Assembly: GCA_965222835.1 (NCBI GenBank)
Contig: CBDCUQ010000001.1
Span: 248,001 to 312,000 of the forward strand
DNA from: CBDCUQ01 sp965222835
GTDB taxonomy: Bacteria > Pseudomonadota > Alphaproteobacteria > Rhizobiales > Hyphomicrobiaceae
Direction of reading: 5' to 3'
DNA length: 64,000 bases
The stretch's first letter is position 1. Each line of letters starts with the position of its first letter. The notes under the pieces are model-generated. The model was not told the DNA's origin and did no database searches. It saw nothing but the letters and a program-made list of their open reading frames with translations. A program made the position numbers and the translations under genes. Below, in pieces: positions 16,006 to 24,454 of the stretch.

Positions 16006-17127
16006 TTACGGCAACTGGGCCGCCTTACGCGAAGCTGCCCCATCGGCCGTACTGTCCCGGCGCAAGACAAACTGCAGCAAAACCGTGCGCTGCAGGATCT
16101 TATTGAAGTTATCATCGGAAATGAGCGTGACGATGGTCTCGCCCCGAGCATTGGTATGCAGCGCCATTCCTTCCATGTTGTCGATCTGCTGGTCCATATC
16201 GAGTTGCACCAGAATTTCGCGCGTTAATTTGGCGCCGGCTCTGATTTCTTCAGCAGGAATGAGGGACAGCCGCATCCTGACCCCCTCGTTCCAACGGAAA
16301 CGGCGCTCAAGCAAAAGTAAACTTCCATCGGCGAGCCCCTTGGCATCAGTAATGTCGAATCCCGCAGCGCCCGAAAGCGAAAAGCGTTTGGATTTGCGGC
16401 CTTGCCAAATCCAGCCGGTATTCTCCCCGCGCCGGTTCGCGCGCTCGGCCAGGGCAACAATGGCGCCCTTATACTTGCCACCGCGGAGAACGGCCACCGT
16501 CTCCAGTCCATCGATGCGCATGGTGGACGTTTCGGTCGGCATATCGAGGTACCGGCTCGGTTTGTCGATCACCTCTTGCGATATTGGAAAGATGCCGATG
16601 CGGTCATTCTGCTCGAAGCCCAACAGCAAGGTGCCGCTCTCAAATGTCCCCTTGAGGAGAACGACCGCCTCTGCGTCCCGATCGCGCCGCCGGCTCAACA
16701 GCTTCCCGCTCAGCGCCTTCAAAGGTCCAATCTGCGCGTGATCGACGCCCGAAAGTCGTCCGCCGTTGTAACGAAGTTCACCCGTCAGCCAAGCGCCCGC
16801 ATCCGACACCGCAACAAACTTGCGCCCGTCAGCATCAAGCTCAAGCCCCGACCATCCGCCAAAGTTTTTGGAGTTTGCCGTCAGAACCGCACCGCCCAGC
16901 CAATCCAAGCGGCCGTAGCGCGTTCGGTCCTTGTCTTCGCGGTCAAAGTGCAAGATCGGCTGTGCACTAATCGAAATCGGCCGAACGGTAAGGCTCGAAA
17001 TGTCTGGCTTACTTGATTCGGCAAAGGCAAGCCCCGCCGTGATCAGAAGGCCGCCAGTAAGCGCGAGCACACGCCGCTTCCACCCGCCGGTGGGACCAAG
17101 GAAACGCGAAACGTGACGACTGGTCAT
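16006..17127 (-). CDS. Esterase-like activity of phytase family protein, exported
   Basis: 373 aa from ATG 17127; a TTG at 17148 overlaps the cobT stop as TTGA and is a possible coupled start. The N-terminus has a basic segment then VLALTGGLLITAGLAFAES, a signal peptide. The beta-propeller motifs NFGGWSGLELDADGRKFVAVSDAGAW, LDMPTETSTMRIDGLETVAVL, GFDITDAKGLADGSLLLLERRF and NMEGMALHTNARGETIVTLISDDN match PF13449. Members of this family are often exported proteins of unknown substrate. It is the last gene of the cobS-cobT cluster. Confidence 0.85.
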   Translation of the reverse strand: MTSRHVSRFLGPTGGWKRRVLALTGGLLITAGLAFAESSKPDISSLTVRPISISAQPILHFDREDKDRTRYGRLDWLGGAVLTANSKNFGGWSGLELDADGRKFVAVSDAGAWLTGELRYNGGRLSGVDHAQIGPLKALSGKLLSRRRDRDAEAVVLLKGTFESGTLLLGFEQNDRIGIFPISQEVIDKPSRYLDMPTETSTMRIDGLETVAVLRGGKYKGAIVALAERANRRGENTGWIWQGRKSKRFSLSGAAGFDITDAKGLADGSLLLLERRFRWNEGVRMRLSLIPAEEIRAGAKLTREILVQLDMDQQIDNMEGMALHTNARGETIVTLISDDNFNKILQRTVLLQFVLRRDSTADGAASRKAAQLP

Positions 17128-17144
17128 TGGTAAAGCGTGCCCTT

Positions 17145-19049
17145 TCAATGCACGGAGACTGGAGCACGGCGCCGAACGCGCTGGACCGGAGGCCGGCCTG
17201 AGCTATCATTCCTGTGGTGCTCCTCAAAGAGCTCGACAAGTTTGTCGGTCATGGCACCTGCAAGCTCGCTCGGGTCCGTAATCGTAACCGCCCTTTGATA
17301 ATACCTTGTGACATCGTGCCCGATGCCGATGGCAATCAGCTCGACCGGGGACCGGCTCTCGATTTCTTCGATCACTTGACGCAAATGGTGCTCCAGATAA
17401 CTGCCGGAGTTGACGGAAAGGGTCGAGTCGTCCACGGGCGCACCGTCGGAAATCATCATCAGAATACGGCGTTGCTCCGGCCTGGCCATCAGCCGCTTGT
17501 GCGCCCAAGTTAGGGCCTCTCCGTCAATGTTTTCTTTCAGCAAACCTTCACGCATCATTAACGCCAGAGAGCGCTTGGCACGCCGCCAGGGCGCATCCGC
17601 CGTTTTGTAGATAATATGGCGCAAATCATTCAGACGGCCAGGTTCCGCCGGTTTTCCAGCCCCCAACCACTGCTCACGCGACTGACCGCCCTTCCAGGCT
17701 CGCGTCGTAAAGCCGAGAATTTCGACCTTGACACCGCACCGCTCAAGCGTCCGGGCCAAGATATCCGCACAGCAGGCCGCGACCATGATCGGGCGGCCGC
17801 GCATAGACCCCGAGTTGTCGAGCAGGAGCGTCACGACCGTATCCCGGAAGTCGGTATCCCGCTCTACCTTGAACGACAGAGGGTGCATCGGATCAATAAT
17901 GACGCGCGTCAAACGGCCAGCGTCGAGCGTGCCTTCCTCGAGATCAAACTCCCAACCGCGATTTTGTTGCGCCAGCAAACGCCGTTGCAAACGATTAGCA
18001 AGACGGGCAACCGCACTTGAAAGGCTCTTGAGTTCCTTGTCCAGAAACGTGCGCAGCCGCTCCAGCTCCTCCGGACTCGCGAGATCTTCCGCTCCAATCT
18101 CTTCGTCAAACTCGCGGGTGAAAACCCGATATCCGAAGTTTTCCGGCGCATCGAGAACAGAATAATTCTGCCGGCCCCGCTCTTCGGTTTCTTCCTCTTC
18201 GGCGCTGTCATCATCAAACTCAGACTCATCGAAGCTCATTGATTCCGACGTCTCACCCACCTCGCTGCTTTCGCCTTCGGTGCGATCGTCGTCCGCCGGT
18301 TGCTCCTGCCCGTCGCTACTTTCTTGATCCGACGGGTTCTGCTCTTCACCGCCGTCAGCAGACTCGTCCGTCTCTTCCTCGTTCTGTTCCTCGTCGGTCT
18401 GGCCGGTTTCATCCGCCAACTCAAGCACCCGCAGCAGCTCGCGTACGAGGCGGCCAAAGCCTTCCTGGTCCTCTGCAACTGCGCCAAGCTGCCCCAGCAT
18501 CTTTGTGGCGCGCTTTTCGATGACCGGGCGCCAGACATCGACAAGTCCCTTGGCCGACGGGGGCGGCACCTCGCCGGTTAGCCTTTCTCGAATGACAAGC
18601 GCCACCGCATCCTCAAGCGGCGCTTCTTCCCGCGACGTGACACGGGCAAATCGGCCATGCGCGTAAAGATCGTCACACTTGGCCGACAGATTGCTGGCCA
18701 TGCCCGCCATACGATTGGCACCAATCGACTCGACACGGGCCTGCTCGGCCGCTTCGAACACCGCGCGCGCGTCGCCCGATTGCGGCGCAATTTTCCGATG
18801 CAGGTTTGCGTCATGACACGCAGCCGTCAGCGCCAGACTATCTGCCCAGCCACGCAATACCGCTATTTCCTGCGGCGACGGCACACGCGAAGGCTCCGGC
18901 AAGAAAGCAGTCTTTTCCGCTAGCTCCGGCCGATGCGGCCCAAACGAAACCTCCAACTCAGCATCACCTGAAATTGTGCGACAAGCCAGACCAAGAGCTC
19001 GCTTTAACGGCTCGGCCGGAGCGTCTTTACTCTTGATGGAATTGGACAC
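17145..19049 (-). CDS. cobT: Cobaltochelatase subunit CobT
   Basis: 634 aa, GTG start with GGGAG ten bases upstream. CobT N-terminal helices are followed by a strongly acidic linker (about 214-292) and a C-terminal vWA domain with an intact MIDAS, DNSGSMRG (Asp411, Ser413, Ser415). With CobS and CobN it inserts cobalt into hydrogenobyrinic acid a,c-diamide in the aerobic B12 pathway; CobT and CobS form the AAA+ chaperone-like part. cobN is not in this window. It lies 60 bp downstream of cobS. Confidence 0.96.
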   Translation of the reverse strand: MSNSIKSKDAPAEPLKRALGLACRTISGDAELEVSFGPHRPELAEKTAFLPEPSRVPSPQEIAVLRGWADSLALTAACHDANLHRKIAPQSGDARAVFEAAEQARVESIGANRMAGMASNLSAKCDDLYAHGRFARVTSREEAPLEDAVALVIRERLTGEVPPPSAKGLVDVWRPVIEKRATKMLGQLGAVAEDQEGFGRLVRELLRVLELADETGQTDEEQNEEETDESADGGEEQNPSDQESSDGQEQPADDDRTEGESSEVGETSESMSFDESEFDDDSAEEEETEERGRQNYSVLDAPENFGYRVFTREFDEEIGAEDLASPEELERLRTFLDKELKSLSSAVARLANRLQRRLLAQQNRGWEFDLEEGTLDAGRLTRVIIDPMHPLSFKVERDTDFRDTVVTLLLDNSGSMRGRPIMVAACCADILARTLERCGVKVEILGFTTRAWKGGQSREQWLGAGKPAEPGRLNDLRHIIYKTADAPWRRAKRSLALMMREGLLKENIDGEALTWAHKRLMARPEQRRILMMISDGAPVDDSTLSVNSGSYLEHHLRQVIEEIESRSPVELIAIGIGHDVTRYYQRAVTITDPSELAGAMTDKLVELFEEHHRNDSSGRPPVQRVRRRAPVSVH

Positions 19050-19109
19050 GGCTTGCGTGCTCCCGTTTCCGTTGCCGTTGCCACGAGCCTAAACCACAAC
19101 GGTTTCTGC

Positions 19110-20114
19110 TCAGCTGAGCGCAACATTGGCTGCGCTCTCCGGAAGCTCTTCGCCAAACGCGCGCTGATAGAATTCGGCGACCACCGGACGCTCGAGTTCG
19201 TCGCACTTGTTGAGGAACGTCACGCGGAAAGCGAAACCGATATCGCCGAAGATTTCCGCATTCTCGGCCCAGGTCATCACCGTCCGCGGGCTCATGACCG
19301 TTGAGATGTCCCCATTGATAAAGGCTTGGCGCGTCAGATCGGCGACCCGCACCATAGCCCCCACCTGCTTCCTCCTCGCCTCAGTCTTGGCAAAGGCCTT
19401 GACCTTGGAAAGCACGATCCCGGCCTCATCGTCATGCGGCAGATAGTTCAAAGTTGCCACGATCGACCAACGGTCCATCTGGCCCTGGTTGATCTGCTGC
19501 GTACCATGATAGAGGCCCGAAGTGTCTCCCAGACCGATCGTATTTGTGGTCGAGAACAGCCGGAAGGCCGGATGCGGCCGGATCACCTTCGATTGATCGA
19601 GCAAAGTCAGCCGGCCCGAGACTTCGAGCACACGCTGGATCACAAACATCACGTCCGGACGGCCCGCATCGTACTCGTCAAAGACAAGCGCAGTATTGCT
19701 CTGCAGGCAATACGGCAGGATGCCTTCGCGAAATTCGGTAACCTGCTTGCCGTCCTTAAGAACAATCGCATCTTTCCCGACCAGATCGATACGCGACACG
19801 TGGCTGTCGAGATTGACGCGAATACACGGCCAGTTGAGCCGCGCCGCCACCTGCTCGATATGCGTCGACTTCCCGGTACCGTGATAACCCTGGATCATTA
19901 CCCGGCGGTTGTGTTTAAAGCCCGCGAGAATGGCCAGCGTCACCTCTTTGTTGAAGAGGTAATCGGAATCAATATCCGGGACGTGTTCGTCGGCCTTCGA
20001 GTAACCTGGAACCTCGAGATCCGTATCGATGCCAAAGACTTGCCGGACAGAAAGTTTGAGGTCAGGAAGCGGGGCTTTGCGGGTTTCGCCACCCGCTTGT
20101 TGTGATGAGCGCAT
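19110..20114 (-). CDS. cobS: Cobaltochelatase AAA+ subunit CobS
   Basis: 334 aa from ATG 20114; the frame is open back to 20204. The Walker A motif GYHGTGKST (residues 76-84), Walker B ALVFDEYDAGRPD, sensor segment LFSTTNTIGLGDTSGLYHGT and the FGID-TDLEVPGYS-ADEHVPDID N-terminus identify CobS. Its ATPase ring powers cobalt insertion by CobN together with CobT. The order J-domain protein, cobS, cobT is common in Rhizobiales. Confidence 0.96.
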   Translation of the reverse strand: MRSSQQAGGETRKAPLPDLKLSVRQVFGIDTDLEVPGYSKADEHVPDIDSDYLFNKEVTLAILAGFKHNRRVMIQGYHGTGKSTHIEQVAARLNWPCIRVNLDSHVSRIDLVGKDAIVLKDGKQVTEFREGILPYCLQSNTALVFDEYDAGRPDVMFVIQRVLEVSGRLTLLDQSKVIRPHPAFRLFSTTNTIGLGDTSGLYHGTQQINQGQMDRWSIVATLNYLPHDDEAGIVLSKVKAFAKTEARRKQVGAMVRVADLTRQAFINGDISTVMSPRTVMTWAENAEIFGDIGFAFRVTFLNKCDELERPVVAEFYQRAFGEELPESAANVALS

Positions 20115-20216
20115 AGGCGTTGAAAGGTCCAATTGGTATGTTGCAGCACGTGCAGCGATGCTGTTGCCGAAGCAATCCGGCGGTTTCGATTTTGTGTTTA
20201 GCACAAAGTCGCGGTC

Positions 20217-20855
20217 TTAAACCAATCCCGCCTGCTTCAGGTAGTTATAGGCCTGAATAACCTCGCGCAATTTGTCTGCGGAGCGCGGGTCTCCACCGTT
20301 CGCATCGGGGTGGTGCAGTTTAACCAATTCCTTGAACCGGGCTTTGATGTCCTCTCGTGTCGCCTTTTCGCCGAGGTTCATAGCATCCAGCGACTTCTTC
20401 TCCAGGGGTTTGAGAGGACGCCGGCGCGTTGGCGCGGCATTCTCACGCTGCTGGCTACGCCAGCGAACGAAGGCACTTGCATCTCGCACACGCCCAGTTT
20501 CGCCGGCCTTGGCGCTGGCCACATTATCGGCTGCACCATTTGCCCACGCATTCGCCCCAACCTTCCACGTCGGCCGATGCCCCGTTATGGCGTCTTTCTG
20601 GAATTCCGACACTTCGGAGGCACTCATCCCGTCGAAGTAGTTATATGAGGAGTTATACTGCCGTACGTGGTCCATACAGAAATGAAAGTATTCGCCGTCA
20701 TGACCCCGGCCTTTGGGCGCACGGTGCGGGCCAGGCTTGTCGCACCCCTTCCACTGGCAGGCGGGATGACGGTCCTTCGCGGCACGTTTCGCCGCCTCGC
20801 GTTCCCGGCGGGGCGCGACACGGATAGAGTCGAAATATTTCGATTCGAGTTTCAT
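20217..20855 (-). CDS. J-domain protein with N-terminal putative zinc site
   Basis: 212 aa. The C-terminal 65 residues form a J domain (LGEKATREDIKARFKELVKLHHPDAN..) with the HPD motif that stimulates DnaK. The N-terminal half has CQWKGC...FHFCMDH, a CxxxxC...CxxH pattern that could bind zinc, and an NSSYNYFDGM motif conserved in this alphaproteobacterial family. No G/F region or DnaJ client domain. It sits just upstream of cobS, which suggests, without proving, a role in handling the chelatase or a neighbouring function. Confidence 0.88.
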   Translation of the reverse strand: MKLESKYFDSIRVAPRREREAAKRAAKDRHPACQWKGCDKPGPHRAPKGRGHDGEYFHFCMDHVRQYNSSYNYFDGMSASEVSEFQKDAITGHRPTWKVGANAWANGAADNVASAKAGETGRVRDASAFVRWRSQQRENAAPTRRRPLKPLEKKSLDAMNLGEKATREDIKARFKELVKLHHPDANGGDPRSADKLREVIQAYNYLKQAGLV

Positions 20856-20979
20856 GGGCGCATGAGTATGATGCCTGCGACCGCCGCAAACAAGCGCCAG
20901 GTCGTCTCATGGCGAAAAACGTTGCCACACGGCCACCTTAAGCAGCAATTCTTCCACACAGATCTCTAACGGAGCGTTG

Positions 20980-21255
20980 ATGTCCGCCGAACAAAGAATC
21001 CGCGAAAAATTGATGGTGGCCTTGGAACCGGTCCGGCTCGATGTCGTAAACGAAAGCGAACTCCATGCCGGCCACCGTTCATCGCCGGGTACGGGAGAAA
21101 GCCACTTCCGAATACTTATTGTTTCACCAAAATTCGACGGCAAGTCGCGAATTGCGCGGCACCGCTTGGTCAACGAGGCCCTGGCGGAAGAACTCGCTGG
21201 CCCCATTCACGCGCTGGCCCTCACGACTTATGCACCGGACGAGCCCATTCGATAA
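20980..21255 (+). CDS. bolA: BolA family protein
   Basis: 91 aa. GGAG seven bases upstream supports ATG 20980. The BolA-fold sequence runs IREKLMVALEPVRLDVVNESELHAGH, SHFRILIVSPKFDGKSRIARHRLVNEALAEEL and IHALALTTYAPDE. The signature His in the FDGKSRIARHR region and the helix-turn-helix-like loop are present. BolA proteins act with monothiol glutaredoxins in Fe-S trafficking. Divergent from the J-domain gene. Confidence 0.95.
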   Translation: MSAEQRIREKLMVALEPVRLDVVNESELHAGHRSSPGTGESHFRILIVSPKFDGKSRIARHRLVNEALAEELAGPIHALALTTYAPDEPIR

Positions 21256-21330
21256 CATATCGTGAATGCGCCCGGCAAACAGCGGCAACCGGCGTCATTC
21301 GCGAACAATTGAATACAGGAAGGAACCATC

Positions 21331-21357
21331 CCGCGGCCAGCAATTTGCCGGCCGCGG
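21331..21357 (+). terminator. GC-rich hairpin downstream of bolA
   Basis: CCGCGGCC (21331-21338) and GGCCGCGG (21350-21357) form a perfect 8-bp stem with an 11-nt loop. There is no T-run after it, so intrinsic termination is uncertain. Confidence 0.35.
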
Positions 21358-21397
21358 CGGCCTTGGATCCAATTCAAGCAAGATCGGTCTGACGCGC

Positions 21398-21716
21398 CTA
21401 CCAGCAGCGCCGCCTGACCCAACCGCACCTACGATAGCCATACCGTGACCACCAGCACCTGTACCGCTTACCGCAGTAGGGAAGATACCCGTAATAACGC
21501 GGACGCCAACGATAGTGCCGATGGTGGCGGTGGTGACGGTGCCGATGGAAGCGTCGCCGCCAACGGTGCCTGTGCCTGACCTCCTGAACGAGATTCTCCG
21601 GACGCTTTCTCAGACGCAAGCGCTGCCGTCGGCACGGTTGCCGCCGATGCAGGTCCGGACAGTAGGCCAAATGCGAGAACGATTCCGGCAACAGCCGGAA
21701 CAAATGCGAGTTTCAT
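21398..21716 (-). pseudogene. Small exported His/Arg/Tyr-rich protein, apparently frameshifted
   Basis: ATG 21716 (AAAGGA seven bases upstream) starts a good signal peptide, MKLAFVPAVAGIVLAFGLLS-GPASAA. The remainder of that frame turns into low-complexity Ser/Pro/Leu and stops at 21468. The +1 frame over the same bases reads RHRHRWRRRFHRHRHHRHHR then HYRWRPRYYGYLPYCGKRYR and on to a stop at 21398, which is the look of the small secreted His/Tyr/Arg-rich proteins common in Rhizobiales. The natural protein is probably the signal peptide joined to the second frame, with the shift between about 21560 and 21640. This is an inference from composition. Confidence 0.45.
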
Positions 21717-21894
21717 CTCCCGATCCTTTCACTGACAGTGCGAAGGGCCCTGACGAATCGATGTCGTCCTCTGAGCGCGCCAAACCAACAACACGTAGCT
21801 GTGACGCGCACGCTTCATCCCCTGTGCGCTCGGGACATGCTCGCCGCTTCCCGATGAACGCGGCATGAATGGAGGGAGTTCGATCACGCAATCG

Positions 21895-23061
21895 TTAAGA
21901 ACAACGGCCTATATCGGCCGCTTCGCGACCGGTCACGTTCTTGAGATTGCCCGCACCTGACGTCTGCTCCGCACCAGACACACGAGGCTCGCGCCGATGA
22001 AAATAGATGCGGCGTGCGAAATCGCGCATCATCCATGTGCCCAGTGCAACGTCGACAAGCGCATTGGGTGGGGCCAGGTCAAGACCAAACCGAAAGGAGC
22101 TTCTTGACGGCAAAACCCGGCATTTCTGCTGCCAACGCCACCTCAGGCGACGGGCCGCCGCTCTGAAGATGATCGGCGATGGCCTGTGCAGCACGGCGGC
22201 CAAAGCGAAAAGCAAGACGTATCCCCCCGCCCGTCGCAGGCGAAACCTGCCCGGCCGCATCGCCGATCAACATCACGCCCGGAGCTGCCCAAGGCTGCAC
22301 CAGCCCGCCGCACGGAATGCGCCCGCTCCGCCGCTCCACCGGTTTGCCATCGCGAAACCGAAAAAGATGCTCCGTTGCAATCAAAAAGGCGCTGAGATCC
22401 GGCTTGAGTCCATGCGAGACGGCAAGACCAACCTGCGTGAGTTTGGGACCAGGCGACACCCAAGCCAAATATCCGGGGCGCGAACCGGGAGTTAAGAAAA
22501 CAGTGCAGCACATTCGACCGCGCCGCCTCCAAATGCTCAAACTCGGTCTCCAGCCCTGTCAGAAATCGCCTGTTGCGCCCTAACCCAAAATGCCGGGCAA
22601 CGGCGGATCGCGCACCGTCCGCACCAAGGAATGTAGCGCGCTTCAATGTCATGGCCTGCAAACCGGAACCGGTCGGAACACCGTTCGCATCCATGAAAGC
22701 GCGCATTGAAATTGAGAACCGCACCCGCCCGCTCCGCCTCCGCCGCCAGCCACCTGAGCAACGCGGCCGTGTCTGTGGTGAGGAAGGCGTATCCGGGGGA
22801 AGAAAGGTCGATGTGCGAAAGGTTCGGGGCATAAAGCCGTACGCCAGTGACCCGCCGCGTCAAAGCGTGAGGCACGTCGATCTCTTCAGCGGCTTCCTTC
22901 ACCAGAATGCCGGTGGTTGCAACGCGGTGCCCGGGATCCAGCTTGGCTTCCAGAACAACAACTTTGAGACCGCGCATCGCCGCGGTTCGCGCCGCGACAA
23001 GCCCTGCGAACGACGCACCGACAATGGCGAGATCGTAGAGTGAATCATCCTTTGACATAGT
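21895..23061 (-). pseudogene. Geranylgeranyl-reductase-family FAD oxidoreductase, broken by three frameshifts
   Basis: The start is near 23058 (MSKDDSLYDLAIVGASFAGL). Frame A gives the FAD-binding GASFAGLVAARTAAMRGLKV and runs to GHDIEARYI. A shift near 22630 moves to frame B, GADGARSAVARHFGLGRNRR to NSRFAP. A second near 22480 moves to frame C, GYLAWVSPGPKLTQVGLAVS through MLIGDAAGQVSPATGGGIR to FAVKKLL. A third near 22095 moves to frame D, RFGLDLAPPNALVDVALGTW to a stop at 21895. Joined, the four parts give one continuous family member of about 388 residues. Each shift can be explained by a one- or two-base change. Either a real pseudogene or local sequence errors. Confidence 0.8.
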
Positions 23062-23230
23062 GAACCCTGAGCCTCCCAAACCGGGCGCTAGTCTGGCCCA
23101 GCCGGGAAATACGGTCATCCATCCTTATCCCTAACCTTCCGCACAGTTTAGCGCTCCGCGGCCTTGCCGCCCTGTACTCGGTCCGGGTATGTGAGGATTG
23201 TGACGGGGTGGGCGGCGAAGGGAGACCGGC

Positions 23231-24001
23231 ATGGCGCCAGCATCCGATCGAGAAATTTCTGCCGACGAAAATCGCGCCATTGCCACGGCGGTTCGCGAAG
23301 AGATTGCGAGACGCCGGTTGTCGCGCCAAAAGCTGGCCGATGAGGCCCGCATTAGCATTTCCACGCTCGAGAAAGCGCTGTCCGGCCGCCGACCATTCAC
23401 ACTCGCGACTCTTGTCCGGCTCGAGGAAGTACTCGGTTTACGGCTCCGAAATCGAAACGGCAGTGAGTCTTCAGACACAGGCCCAAACACAACAGGCGTC
23501 GCACCCGATGAGCTTGGCAATTATGCCAGACCATCGGTGGCCTGGCTGGAGGGTTCGTATCTGACGGTCATTCCCTCGTTCGGAGAACGCGGCGCAGTCT
23601 ACGCCTATAAGACCGACATCGCCTGGGACGAACAAAACTCAGCCCTATGCTTTCGCGAATCCGAACGCATGGATGCCGCGTATTCACATTTCGGCGCGGT
23701 CTCCATACCGAACCAGACCGGACACATCTACCTCGTCACCAATCGCCACGGCCAGCACCGGCTCGCCATCCTCGCGCGACCGACAAGCTCAGGCGACATG
23801 CATGGCGTGCTGACGACGTTGCAATCGGGCCGTGGGGCCCATCTGATGCCGACAGCCGTGCCCATTGCCCTGTCGCCGCTTCAAACAAGCAAAGACACGA
23901 CCTTCGGCCGCATCGCCGCCGGGCACGCGGCTTACGGCAGATATCGCGCACTGCTCCATCGCACGATTGCCGAAGGCTTCGCTGAACTTGTTACAGAGTA
24001 G
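23231..24001 (+). CDS. XRE-type helix-turn-helix regulator with a large C-terminal sensor-like domain
   Basis: 256 aa; AAGGGAGA just upstream supports ATG 23231. Residues 15-75 form a Cro/C1-type HTH (IATAVREEIARRRLSRQKLADEARISISTLEKALSGRRPFTLATLVRLEEVLGL). The remaining 160 residues (YLTVIPSFGERGAVYAYKTDIAWDEQNSAL...GHIYLVTNRHGQHRLAIL) are beta-rich and may bind a ligand; I do not recognise the domain name. It is divergent from the broken oxidoreductase and overlaps the 3' end of the cytochrome gene by 11 bases, tail to tail. Confidence 0.8.
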   Translation: MAPASDREISADENRAIATAVREEIARRRLSRQKLADEARISISTLEKALSGRRPFTLATLVRLEEVLGLRLRNRNGSESSDTGPNTTGVAPDELGNYARPSVAWLEGSYLTVIPSFGERGAVYAYKTDIAWDEQNSALCFRESERMDAAYSHFGAVSIPNQTGHIYLVTNRHGQHRLAILARPTSSGDMHGVLTTLQSGRGAHLMPTAVPIALSPLQTSKDTTFGRIAAGHAAYGRYRALLHRTIAEGFAELVTE

Positions 24002-24341
24002 GGCGCCGCACCCCCTCTTTGAGCGACATGATGTATTCGATGACATCATGCATGTCCTCGCGCGGAATGACGAGGTTGGGCATCGTTGGATGCGGACTTT
24101 GCAGCCAGACCACGAGTGCACGCCGACTCATACCCGGTGTGTTGGCCACAGTGCGGAATGACGGCGCCGCAAAATTGGGAGAGCCCAGATCGTCGCGCTC
24201 GATTCCATGACATTCGGAACAGAACGTCTTGGCGTATTGGTACCCTTGCCCCGCGTCACCCGTCCCTTGCGCGAGTACCGGCAGCACGCCACCGGCCGCA
24301 AGGCAGATCATAAGAAGTACGAGAGTGAATGCTCGGCTCAT
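23991..24341 (-). CDS. Small class I c-type cytochrome
   Basis: 116 aa. ATG 24341 is preceded by GGGAGG eight bases upstream. A signal peptide (MSRAFTLVLLMICLAAGGVLPVLA) is followed by the haem-attachment motif CSECH and a C-terminal Met ligand region (PNLVIPREDMHDVIEYIMSL). A monohaem periplasmic electron carrier; the partner is unknown. Its end overlaps the convergent HTH gene. Confidence 0.9.
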   Translation of the reverse strand: MSRAFTLVLLMICLAAGGVLPVLAQGTGDAGQGYQYAKTFCSECHGIERDDLGSPNFAAPSFRTVANTPGMSRRALVVWLQSPHPTMPNLVIPREDMHDVIEYIMSLKEGVRRPTL

Positions 24342-24454
24342 GGGCTGGCCTCCCAAGTGCGTCCCTGCGGACTCCAACGATACGGAAAGCCTATCGAAAC
24401 ATACGGGCAGTTGGATTGACGCGCCTCAATGGCGACGCGCAGCTGCTCCATCTC

